64,000 nt of DNA from Metallyticus violacea (Eukaryota; Arthropoda; Insecta; Mantodea; Metallyticidae). The notes under the pieces are model-generated. The model saw only the letters and a program-made list of their open reading frames with translations, made no database searches and was not told the DNA's origin. Both the position numbers and the translations under genes were made by a program. Each line of letters begins with the position of its first letter. The stretch's first letter is position 1. The stretch is taken from contig CM060833.1 in assembly GCA_030762175.1 (NCBI GenBank), forward strand, positions 73,582,001 through 73,646,000. The letters run 5' to 3'. Shown piece by piece: positions 44,140 to 54,858 of this stretch.

Positions 44140-44302
44140 GTTTGATAGCATCCAGCCTAGAATAATCTGAGTTGTGTTTTTGGGATTCCCGATGATGAGA
44201 GGCAACACTCGCCACAGTGCTATTTCTGGAAATGTCACCCAGCGAGTTAGACTCCAAGTACGATGTTTCACTAGGTGCTGCAACAAGTTCATCACTCACT
44301 TC
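44140..44302 (-). CDS. Candidate exon of an unknown host gene
   Basis: A minus-strand open stretch with unusually balanced codon and amino-acid use for this AT-rich window: hydrophilic, Ser/Glu/Asp/His-rich (for example SDELVAAPSETSYLESNSLG and ISRNSTVASVASHHRES). A TTTCATTAG directly precedes the GAA at 44302, a possible splice acceptor. A GTATAC after AAAC at 44140 is a possible donor, giving a 163-nt exon. If the donor is not used, the frame stays open to a stop at 44087. No domain recognised; the composition suits a disordered cytoplasmic tail or linker. No partner exons were seen, and neither splice site is strong. It may be a chance frame or unrecognised transposon sequence. Confidence 0.25.
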
Positions 44303-46711
44303 CTAATGAAATGCTTTATCCTTATCTCAGAAAAGATTAATTTACAATTAAGTGTGAAATATTAATTAGAGAATGATAATTTGTATTTTCATGTTTTAAT
44401 CTTTCAAAGTAACATCATAAATATATAAGTAAATAATATGAACATTTATGGTGTAAATTTTATTAATCATGTTAAACACTTCTGTTGCAAAATGTTTTTA
44501 TTTTCAACTTTGTCATTTATATTAACTTGTAAATTAAACTAAATACATATATACCTGTTAAAATTTAGGTAAAACCAAATAATAATAAGAATTGCCCCTT
44601 ATTATACAAAAAATCGGAAATAGACAAAATCAAACAAGAAATATAAAAGAAAAGCATGCACAATGCAACATCCAACTTTTATCATAAAAATGTGTGATGA
44701 ACATTGTAAACAATATTTTTCTTGTACTTTATTATTTTTCCATATTTAGGACAATTCAGATTATATTGGTTCTTCAAACATATAGTAATCACCAAAATGA
44801 ATATGGAAAAATTATATTACAAATAGAATAATATAAATCATTGCTTTCTGGCATAGCTAAAAACTAAACTTGAAATATATTTTCAAAATGATTTTGATAT
44901 CGCCGAAAAAATATTTAACTCTGGTAAAAAAAAAAGTGCAAAAACTAAAATTTGGTTCAGTCGCAAAATATCACCCTCTTCATAATCGCCTTGTACTTTG
45001 CGTTTTTCACACGTTACTGTTATATGTGGTCATATGTAAAATGTTGTTAAATCATATATATTTTCATATATTACGTATTTGCAATTCACATATGTATAAA
45101 TCGAAAGACTTATTGTAAAGTTGTTTTTTCAAATTGTTATGACTTTGACGATAAAATTAGGAAATGAGGAATATAAATTCAAAGCAGTAATTCAATGACG
45201 CATTACCCATATTTTGGTTCACTTATTCCTGTTTCATCTATTAGACCATAGACCATTACTCTTGGTAATTTTTTTTTAAAAAATCTGCGGACGATTAATT
45301 ATCTGCTGAATAGTTATATATTAACAGAATGTAAAATATTGATTACTAATGTACATATTACTGTTAACTAATCAATTGTTAAGAAATCAATGTTTGATTT
45401 ATTCATGTGCATTTGCTTATTCAAATATTACTTGAGGTAGCAGATTAAAATTCCATTAAAGTGAACTGGAAGAATATAGAGAAAGAAATTTAGCGTTTTT
45501 TTTTTTTTATGAATCATGTTTTATAAAACTCCCGATAAAAATGTCAATGATTAAAACTATGGATTGTATCATGCTTACAAAAGTTATATACAATACTAGA
45601 ACAGTTGTGAGATTTTCTTTAAAGCGGCGTATTTAAAGAATATTTTACATATTACCTCAAGAAATTAAGAAAATTAATTCTACCTACCTAATTATGTTTT
45701 AAAAAGAATCAAGGAAGTGTTACATTAACCAATACGTTAAAATTCAACCTTAATTAAAATGTTAATGCCTGCTTGTTTATGCTCCAATTAACTTCAGTTA
45801 ACTTTATGGAACTTACAAAGGACAATTCCCTTCTAAACCCGTTGAAGTATGTGAAAACTAATTACAATTATAATTTACATTAATCAGAACAAAGGCAAAT
45901 GGAATTATTTTCTATTTTCTAGGACGAAACAAAATATTTCCTAAAATATATCGCTGAGAAGCACATTCTTGCACTTATTTGTTTCGGAGGCCTTATGTTT
46001 CAGGATGAAGTTAAATTAATTTCAATAAAAATAGTTTTTTTGTTGTTATGCAGAGTATATAACTTATATACTTTAATGTTTCTTAACTCCTTTAGGATAC
46101 TTCAAAACTGGAATTCCACTGGCCCTAATCATTTGTGCACAGCTAAGCAAAAACTTAAGAATAATTTACTTTTAGAAACCAAAGTCCTTGTATGAGGGTG
46201 TAGAATTTAATCTGAAGCCAAATCTTCTGGTTTTATGAAATCTGCCATCAAGTTCGGACGCGAAAACCTCGTAGAATCTATTATATATATTTGTGTATAA
46301 TTAGCATTAAGGCTACTTAACATTAAAAACAAGAAGTGTAAAATAACAGGAATAAAAGTGCACTCAATTAATTTTAAGCTCCGTACAGAAACAACTGCAA
46401 TCACGACACGATTGCCCGTGGCATACAAATAAAACAAAAGAGAAAAAAATTCAACGTATGGTCCTGGTTTATTGCGCGGTACAATTAAAACTCGGTCATA
46501 AAACGCGATATCGCACCCATACTGCAGAGAAGAGGTTTGAAATATTTTAACACACTACGTCACCACGCGTCAGTTGTGCAAGAGCAAAAGCGTGCTAGGT
46601 ACCATCTATTTGTGCGAAAAAACCGTAGTGCGTAAAGTATCATATGTTATTTATAGGAAGATGTTTTTTTTTAATTCGTTCCAACCAATTATTGGCTACG
46701 ATTACATAACT
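44303..46711. other. AT-rich spacer, nothing recognised
   Basis: Small frames at 44870-45118, 45995-46195 (plus) and 46207-46437 (minus) lack motifs. No repeat shared with other parts of the window. Confidence 0.4.
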
Positions 46712-46744
46712 CCTTTCTCTTTCTCTTTCTCTTTCTCTTTCTCT
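46712..46744. repeat. (CTTTCT)n microsatellite
   Basis: About five CTTTCT units on the plus strand. Confidence 0.9.
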
Positions 46745-47930
46745 AGTTGAAAGTACTTTATTATTTTTGTAAAAATATAATTATCCATAATAAATATTTT
46801 TAAAAGAACCGAGGAAATAATTCATACCTTATACGCAAATTACTGCATTAGATAAACGCCTACCCGGAGTAAAATATTATGTCGTATAAAAGATTGTTTC
46901 CAGCAATAAATATGATTCTCAATGCGATTTAGTTTATGTTGATAGTGTTATATATTGGTAGACCACAAAATTAGATTTATGTGGCTTGGAGAAAAGATAG
47001 AATGAAGAAAAGATGATAAACATATTTCTTACACAAAATTAACAACAATATTTGGAAAACTGTTGCTATGTTAATTCAATAAATTCATTTTTTAATCTGA
47101 ATCTAAAGGTTCTTGTCTCATATTTAACACTTTAAAAGTTATGTCAAAGCATATTCAGAGATATTAACAAAATGTTGCCTGCTTTATTTATACGCCCCAA
47201 ATATCACGGAGTAAAATATGTGTAATTTACCGGCAGGTTCTTTATGAAACAGGCTTTTATTTGCTCTCTGGTTCAGCAAAGGAGACATATTATCATTGAA
47301 AGTCCCATACCGTACTAGTCTAAGAAGGTGCTGTTTAATTACAATGCATGCCATTCAGCCATCTGCCAGCGATCGATAACGCCGGAATTTGTTTGATCGG
47401 TGGCCTGCCGTTGCGTGCATGATTATCAGATGGCTCATTGGGACACACTAATTATACAAGACATAATTCGATGAGTGCATTAATAAGAGCACACCTTAGA
47501 CACACAGCCATAAAGAAAAACGTTGAAACGTGTCGAACGTTGACACACTTTTTGTCATATTCAATATCTGCATCTTGTGCAAATGTCCGGCCTGACTATT
47601 TTCTACAGAAATGCGAAACTGGGAAACTAGAAAGTGAATGAGTGAAAGCCTATCAAATTCTGTTAAGGGGAAAAGTCACTTACCCTAAGAAGGAATAGCT
47701 CTAAATACACGTTCAACTGGCCTAACCATTTATAAAACACGAAGATGTTGGAGACATAAAATACGACAATCCCCTATAAAACTAATATCTTGAACAGTGT
47801 TTTCATTATGAATAATGATTCCTGCACACATAAATAACAAAGCCTTTAATAAAGCATGTATCTAATGGAAAAAAGCTAAATCAAAAAATCCTATAGACAC
47901 ACACAACACACAATAGATACTATACCACAT
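46745..47930. other. Spacer with a GC-richer patch near 47335-47440
   Basis: The patch contains CCATCTGCCAGCGATCGATA and CGGTGGCCTGCCGTTGCG within AT-rich DNA, followed by ATTATCAGATGG. It includes E-box-like CATCTG/CAGATG words facing each other across 65 bases. No copy elsewhere in the window; possibly a conserved non-coding element. The 67-codon frame at 47438-47641 is unrecognised. Confidence 0.25.
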
Positions 47931-48050
47931 TAATTAAAATTCCCGCAACACCTAAATAACTTTTGAAGTGTGTGGTTCGGTGACATGTGGCGATAGCCAT
48001 ATACTGAGAATTCAAAAATTATATTTCCGACCTTTTTTTTTACTTCCGGT
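47931..48050 (+). repeat. Left terminal inverted repeat
   Basis: Inverted partner of 49501-49630. An internal gap of about 13 bases falls near 47986 relative to the right arm. Confidence 0.8.
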
Positions 48051-49500
48051 TCAACCGGAAGCAGCTCAACTCTCTTATTTTAAATGGAATATCAAATCTA
48101 TTTTTAAATTTTCGAATAATGCTCATTAAGAGCTTTTTAAAAAGTACTCATACTAGAAAATTGTGTAAAAATGCATTGTTGCTAAATCAAGAAAGCAAAA
48201 ATGTAGGGAATAATAGAATGCTCCTTCCTAAACAAAAACAAAACAAAGTTAGCTCAACTTCTAAATTCCGTGTTTAAATGGTAGCCCTCAGTCGCTTGAC
48301 AATATGCTAGTTGATCATAGTAACCGTTTAAGTAATAGCTCAACCATGCTTTAGGAATGTCTTACACTGATTCCATTATTCGATACTCTAGTTGTTGGAT
48401 CTTTATCTGGCACCAAAAAAAGAAGTCCAAAAGCGACTTGCTGGCCATTCTATGTGATCTCTTTTACCAATCCATCGTTTTGGGAAGTCCATAGTGAGTT
48501 GGAGCTCCATCTTGCTTAAATAGGTGTCATCTCTGGGTAGCCTGTGCTTGAGGGAGGTGTAAACAAATTTGCGATAGCCGATACTATGTTATTTTGAAGC
48601 AAACCCAAAAAGCTCTAAAGAAGAAAAGATCAATGATATGATCAGCACAATACCAACTCAAACATTAAGTTTTTGCGCACACTGCGTGTGATTGTACTCC
48701 ATTATTGTGGATTTGCGTCTGTATAGAATTGGAAATTGTGTCTGTTGACAATCCATTCAGATAGAATTGGCTTCAACTTTGAATACAATTTGACTAAAAA
48801 AATGGGTAATTGTTAATGCACTACATTAATATTTCACAAAATTGTATTTTCGGTCGGATCGTTTCCTGAAAGTTCCTATAAAAGCTGAATGTTGGTTGGC
48901 ACTTTTAAGAGCTTTCATCACGGAACTTCTGCTTACCTATATTTGATTTTAACGACAAATTTGCAGTAGAAATATTTAGATTTTCTTGCACACGGAGGAG
49001 AACATGTAAAGAAATAATTTCATCAGTTGTACTTTTTGGGTGACCTGATCTTGACACATTCTTTAAGCTTCTAGTTTGAGTAACTTTCTTTGCGATCCTT
49101 GTTAATGCTGTAAGTGGAATTGAACAGCAATTGGACGGATGCACATCATTAAATAAATTCGCCAATTCTCGATGAGATCATTGCCTGTCTCCATTTTCAA
49201 TCATAATTAAAATTAGAACTATTTTCTTTTCGCTCAACATCAGATAGAATTATTTAGCACACTAAATTTTAGATTTAAGCCTTCCAATAAACATGATTTC
49301 ATGAATATAAACAAAAGAGAGCATTTATATTACTGAAAAAGCACAGTAAACAAAATATATACTTTGTTTATACTTTGTTTTCCTGATTTAACAACAATAA
49401 TTTGTACAAAAGTATCTAGTGTGGGTATTTTTTGAAAATCTCTTAATGAGTATTATTCAAAAATGTCAAAATATATTGGTATTACATTTAAAATAGTTAA

Positions 49501-49630
49501 ATCGAAAGTACAAAAAAGGCCGTAATATAATTTTGAGTTTTCAGTACACGGCTATCCACACATACCAAGTTTCATGTCACTGAACCACATGCTTCAAAGT
49601 CATTTAGGTGGTGCGGTACTTTTAACTAAC
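49501..49630 (-). repeat. Right terminal inverted repeat
   Basis: Reverse complement reads TTAAAAGTACCGCACCACC, then CTTTGAAGCATGTGGTTCAG, matching the left arm with scattered changes. The transposase start lies inside this end. Confidence 0.8.
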
Positions 49631-49631
49631 T

Positions 49632-50060
49632 CTGCATGCACTTAAGTCTTTATTAAGTCTTGTTGCAAGTTTCTCTACAAGGTCCTATTTCTTGACCACT
49701 GGTTAAAATCTGACCACCTATATCTATGCTGCTTTGCTTTCTCTTTCCGATGATATAAAGAGTCCCATATTGTGGTTGCACATGCCCATCTACTTTCCTG
49801 AAGCCTGGTGACAAGGTCACTCCATCTTCATTTGAGAAAGCAAATTTCCTCCAAGTCTTCCAAGCCTGTCCATTCTCACAATGATGTTGTATGATGCCAA
49901 CTGAGATACCTAGCACTTTCCTCTCCATTCCTCTCTGACACACTTGAAATGCACCATGTCTGGCAACGAATATGAGCACGGGAAACACGCAGAGTTCCAA
50001 TGCTTCAAACTTTAGATAACTCAAATATATAGACGACAATTTTGTGAATCAATGCTCCAG
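49632..50060 (-). pseudogene. RTE-like LINE C-terminal remnant
   Basis: A minus-strand open frame of 128 codons (50039-49653) contains VCQRGMERKVLGISV, matching the (QRAMERKMLGISL) segment of arthropod RTE-type reverse transcriptases downstream of the catalytic core. A second frame over 49860-49690 gives W-DLVTRLQESRWACATTIW (the GHVAR-----RW----W block) and then YRWSDF. The protein therefore needs one frameshift to be read. No catalytic box or endonuclease is present, so it is a 5'-truncated copy. It lies directly against the right TIR of the mariner element. Confidence 0.65.
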
Positions 50061-50095
50061 ATTCGATTCGTTTCATTCAAGGACGCTCTTTACAG

Positions 50096-50347
50096 GTCAT
50101 CAACGTCCCGTTCAATTCAGGGCGTGAAACGGCCGATAAAGTTTGCTCAGAGGCCTCTTCTTTCAGATTTGAGGTTATTTTTCGTGCCTTAAATGTACTA
50201 CTCGGGACCCACGGCTTTACTTCCCTTCCGAAGGAAGTCATACATAGGATTTTTACGCCCGAAAAAATCCATCGATCCTGGCCGGATTTGAACCCATGAC
50301 CTTGGGTTTAGAAGTCAAGTATGGTTATCACTATACCACCAGGACCA
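50096..50347 (-). mobile_element. SINE-2 copy 3, full-length
   Basis: Read on the minus strand, the tRNA-like head runs from TGGTCCTGGTGGTATAGTG (A-box region) through CATGGGTTCAAATCCGGCC (T arm with B box GGTTCAAATCC) to AGGATC. The acceptor stem TCCTGG/CCAGGA pairs perfectly and the anticodon-loop position reads TTCTAAA. The body (TTTTTTCGGGCGTAAAAATCC, GACTTCCTTCGGAAGGGAAG) and the 3' end (CTGAAAGAAGAGGCCTCTG, CGGCCGTTTCACGCCCTGAA) match copy 1. This is the best-preserved member and defines the family. Confidence 0.85.
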
Positions 50348-51290
50348 ACAAAAATTCTCCAGACATTACATAAATATTTATAAAGCATGTGAAAGGCTTG
50401 TGCATTTTTAAACCAAATTTCGTTAAATAGAAGAAAAAGGAGGATAATGGAGAGAAGGAGAAGAAATAAACCGAGAGAGAATCGTTAAAAATACTCAAAT
50501 GTCCAAAAACAATTCAGAGCATAAACAAAATTACCCATGAAGGAAATCTGTGACTACAGAATACACTGGATAAATTTTATTTGCCTGCAATAGAAGTTAT
50601 CGTCTACTTTTTAAGAATATAAAGATAGTCATGAAGTAAAAGAAAGCATCAAGATGAGATTGCAGGAGGATATATTGTGAATGTCGTGTTTTACGAGTAC
50701 CTAAGCCATTGGAACTAAACTCAGAGTGCAAGAGAACAGGACTTAAAGTAATCTATAATCTATAATAACATTTATATAGCATGCCTTTACATCTAATTAG
50801 CTGTAGGCGCACTTACGATCACAGAAAGAAAATTATAAACGGGTAATATCTGAGAGTTCAATTTTAATATAAAAATTAAAAATTTATGGAAGAAATAATA
50901 ACTAATATTGGTGACTGACACGTAAAATAAAGAATTAATTAATAAACACCCTATTGTATTTAATTTCCTCATTATACACGTCTATAAATTAATTAGTACC
51001 TTTGAGATTACACTAATCGCTAAATCAATTAAACTTAACTTTTAAATTTATTCACATATAAATAACTAATACAATGCAATGCGAATTGCGCATAGACCAG
51101 CTGTATTTTTAAAGCAACGTTAACATTCATCTGCTAGACAAGTATAAGAAAAGCATTACGAAGGGTTTCCCTACAGCTCGGGCAACCTTTAATGGCTCTC
51201 CAACGCCTCTTTTTTACTTTGAACATTTGCAGACGCGTCAGTGTATGCTTGGAGAGACTTCTGGTACAGTCGGATGCAATATTAGTCAAT
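50348..51290. other. AT-rich spacer, nothing recognised
   Basis: No coding sequence or repeat family identified. Confidence 0.4.
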
Positions 51291-51297
51291 AATGACT

Positions 51298-52260
51298 TCA
51301 AAAATTGCTAATTTGGGGCAGGGGTACATTGTTGGACTTTTCGATGCCGGTTACAGCCTTTAAATTATTGTAAAATGATGTAAATAAGTAAGTAATGATG
51401 TAAATTAGTAAGTTGTGTGTGAACAATAACACAGCATCATAAAAATGGGTTCCCATCTGAGGCTCAATCTGCACAAAAAAGGAGAAAAAGGTTGTAACCA
51501 ATACGAACAAAAGTAGTGGTGAACGGGAGGACTGCAATGACACAAGAAAATCTACCAATACAAGAAGCATGCCAAATGCATTGGAACGTCTAAAAGCAAG
51601 TTTGTCCCATAATTCATGGAATTCGGGTCTAGAACGGGGCATAAAGCACGCGCACGTCTCTTGAGAAAGCAGCATACCAGGGAACGCTTCACAAATGCTA
51701 TAAAAGTGTGTGAATACCATCAGACAGATGAAAAGTAGCAATGGATTGATTCTATGATGAAATATAAACTTATCTAGATGATACAAATCCGTGCAGTTTA
51801 CTACCTTCCAGTGGATCAAAAAGGGCACTATAACTTCTTGCGGGAAAACAAGCTCTCCGAGGGGTTCAAAGTTACTGCGTTCAGGGGGCAACTAAGGACT
51901 GACACAGTTGGCAATAATGTTTTTTTTTTTTGTGAGATTCCCCCATTGGATGCTGACAACGCCCCAATTGTTTGGATCCACATGGATAAGGCATCCGGTC
52001 TCATTGCAAGATCATTCCATGCCTTCTACCGCTAGAAAGCTGCGGAAGCCGGTGTCAACTTGATACTTTTCAAAATAATCTCATTGAAGTCACCAAATGC
52101 ATCACCCATGAATGTTTGGTGTGCTGAAACAAGGCCTTGCTTCTAGACGTCTCACCACGAAAGTTTGGCAGGAATTTTGGGGGTGAAACCACTCTTCCAG
52201 TTCTGCAGAGCAGCCTCCTGCGGTGAAAACTGCGTTCTAGAGCGAAAGTCCACGGTATCA
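51298..52260 (+). pseudogene. Unidentified coding remnant, possibly transposon-derived
   Basis: Both strands carry long open stretches here. The minus strand is open for 197 codons (51891-51298), hydrophobic with several putative membrane-like runs. The plus strand has an 85-codon frame (51778-52035) and reads KIANLGQGYIVGLFDAGYS near 51302-51355, which recalls the N-terminus of some Tc1-like transposases (-RG-IVGL-DAG-S). The plus frame from 51610 to 52035 is interrupted by only two or three stops, so the long minus frame may be the antisense shadow of a dead plus-strand gene. No catalytic motif was found; identity is uncertain. The GC content is above the local average through 52260. Confidence 0.3.
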
Positions 52261-52269
52261 AGTCAAATA

Positions 52270-54858
52270 TAACCAGTGCTGGCGAAAAGGAATCTCACCA
52301 TAAGAAAATGTAAGTTATATCATTCTATATTATGTATAACCAGTCTAACGTCAAATTACAACATAGAAATATAGCATATAGATCGAAACTAATGGCACAA
52401 ATCTAGAATAATATTTTGTTCAGATAATGTACAGAAATAAGTGTTTCTATTTATTTTCTCGATAATAATAGATGTTTATATTGTTGCAGGTAAGATCAGA
52501 TCATGTGCGATTTATTCAATAAGCATGTACTTATTAGTCTCTTTATTATCATGTCTATACAGGCTACATCTTAAATCAGAGCAGTGTGTTATCACTAACA
52601 GCTGGCCGAAAATTCTTGGCATTCTAATTCAACTATAGTTCAATGATAGCACTAAGCAATGCATGCATTTTATACATTTCCGAACAACTATAGATGATGC
52701 TCATGCACAAATTTTATTTTAGCTCTAAAGCAAAAAAAAAAAAATCGGTGATATTAATTAGGACTATTCACGAATAAAACAAGAATTAAAATATTATTCC
52801 TCTAAACTTGGCTTAAAAAGTTAAAAATTGTATGCGAGTATTAACCTTTTCAGGCAATCTTGCGACAGAAGAATGCTGATTGTCAGTAATGCCAATAGAG
52901 AAGAGCAAAATAGGGTTTAGGACACTTTCATGAATAGAATAAGAATAAAAGTGAAAGGTATATATTTGAAATTCGCGCACAGACTTTTAACACTTGTATA
53001 AAATGTTGTGCTTATAAATATTTATACTATTTAGAAACCGTGGAACTGAAATGGACAAAAGTTGACAATTACAATCATTAACGTTCCATTTTCCAATACC
53101 AGCTGAGAAAAAAAAAAATAATATACAATGTGTCTATTTTTCTGTGGTTTGGAACTCCTAATGATAAGGTCAATCTGCACATTTGACACATCACCAAAAT
53201 GCTTTGAATAACTCACCATTTTGTATTGTTATTGTGGATTGTTCATGCATTTGTTGCTATCAATAGCGCCTCTATCAAAAGTGCTCAGTGATGTGTGTTC
53301 AGGTATTATATAGTGGAGGTTTAGAGTCGACTACACTGACCGCAAGCCAACTGCACGTTTCGAGTGATAAAACGAACTTGTTAATTTTTTTTCGATTATT
53401 TCACTCCGTAATCCGGCTGTCATTAGTCAAAATTAAAAATTTTGTTTTGTTTTATTGGTCGATTTTAAGATGACGTCACATGAGTGAAATGGTCATCTAT
53501 TAACCAAGTGATTAAACTATTATATACAGCTCTGAGTGAGTTACAATATCAAAATCACAACATACGTTGAAAGATTTCAAATTACATTGTGTTATATAAA
53601 ACTTCTCATTTATTTGCGTTGACCCTACTGGTCTCCCATGACATCTGTTGAAATGTGAGATAGGGGATAAAATTCAGTTCACTTTATTATCTTATAGTTG
53701 AGTTTAAGTTGCACTGCCTTTCCGTGACATTTCGTTTACGATTTTAGCGCCTTCTTGTATTGGAAGTATGGCGACATCTAGTGAAACATGAAGTTCGTTC
53801 CTATATTGCCTAAGAGATGTCCTTAGCTATGATACCGTCTTCCTAAAACCATTTATGTTATGTTATTGCTTTTTAACTGTAAATTATTCTTTAACATACA
53901 GCGATAGAAGAAGTCAAACCAGTACTAGTCTATGTAACAAATTAAAGTCACTTAAAACTCTATTTTTTTATTGCGGATCTGAAGATCAAACCTTCGGTCT
54001 TCTGAGTGAGTCCCATATGTAACTCCTTAAGTAACTCGAACGACGAACGATTTGAAATTGTTCAAATCAAATACTTTGATGCTACTATGTTTAATGTATA
54101 TCTTCAAAAACCTACTCTTCCACAATTTTTTCTGCTTGTCTGAATATTCTAATCAGACAACGCTACACAGATGATTTCTAATTATTGTCACTAATAAGTA
54201 GTTGGAAAGTAAACACTTAATAAATTAATAAAAATAAGTGTTATAATACAAAAATACACATTTTAAAAAGTTAATCACTGATAATACATTCACCTTATAT
54301 TTTAGAAATAGTATAAGGAAAACAAATAAAATTGCATTATATTTCTTTATTCCCCAAAATGTACCCCCCTCCTCATTTTCCTTAGGCTCAAGGTAGTCTT
54401 TTCTTTTAAACAGCTCAATTAATTTTCTACACTTTCTACTTTTCTGACAAGTGCTTATTTCCCCACTGACAATGTACAAAATCCTTCATTTTGTGCAAAA
54501 TACGCCATAACTTACAACCTAAGCCTACGTTACTCCAGTAAACTTTCTTACGTTTATCCTCTTATTTTTCAGAACCCTCAACTGTCACATAATATTGCTA
54601 TAGGGCGGAACACGCGCCATCCAACTCGAGTTAGGTTTGCAAATGAAACGTATTAACTTAAATCTAATCTGGCGGTTATATTTTAAGATTATTGTTTGGT
54701 TTCACACGGTTTCTTGGTGCGAACCAAACTATCTTAAAATTTAGCTCATAAGTTAGCTTTAAGCTTACGAGGATGCTTGTAACAACGAGTATTCGCTTGG
54801 ATTGGGCTAGATGTTCCATAAATTTGCTTTAACTTGAGAGATATCCGTCAAATATAAA
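52270..54858. other. AT-rich spacer with a CRE-type octamer
   Basis: A TGACGTCA palindrome lies at 53471-53478. Otherwise there are no genes, RNAs or repeats recognised. Confidence 0.35.

Larger units (their letters stand above)
47931..49630 (-). mobile_element. Tc1/mariner-superfamily transposon with about 120-bp TIRs
   Basis: The arms at 47931-48050 and 49501-49630 are inverted copies. Both read TTAAAA(T/G)T-CCGCA-CACCTAAAT at the outer end, then CTTTGAAG-GTGTGGTTC-GTGACATG, then GATAGCC-T--ACTGA and an AAAATTATAT-CGGCC-like inner part. The left arm lacks about 13 bases present in the right. The transposase runs on the minus strand. Codons from 49165 down to 48905 include SRSGHPKSTTDE and LNISTANLSLKSNIGKQKF (N-terminal helix-turn-helix region). 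About 48500-48390 includes QDGAPTHYGLP (second catalytic Asp in QDGAP) and, after a frameshift, RWIGKRDHIEWPAS, DFF-WCQIK (the DDE_3 block). The stretch between contains frameshifts, and the first catalytic Asp was not identified. This is the most complete DNA transposon in the window. Confidence 0.8.
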
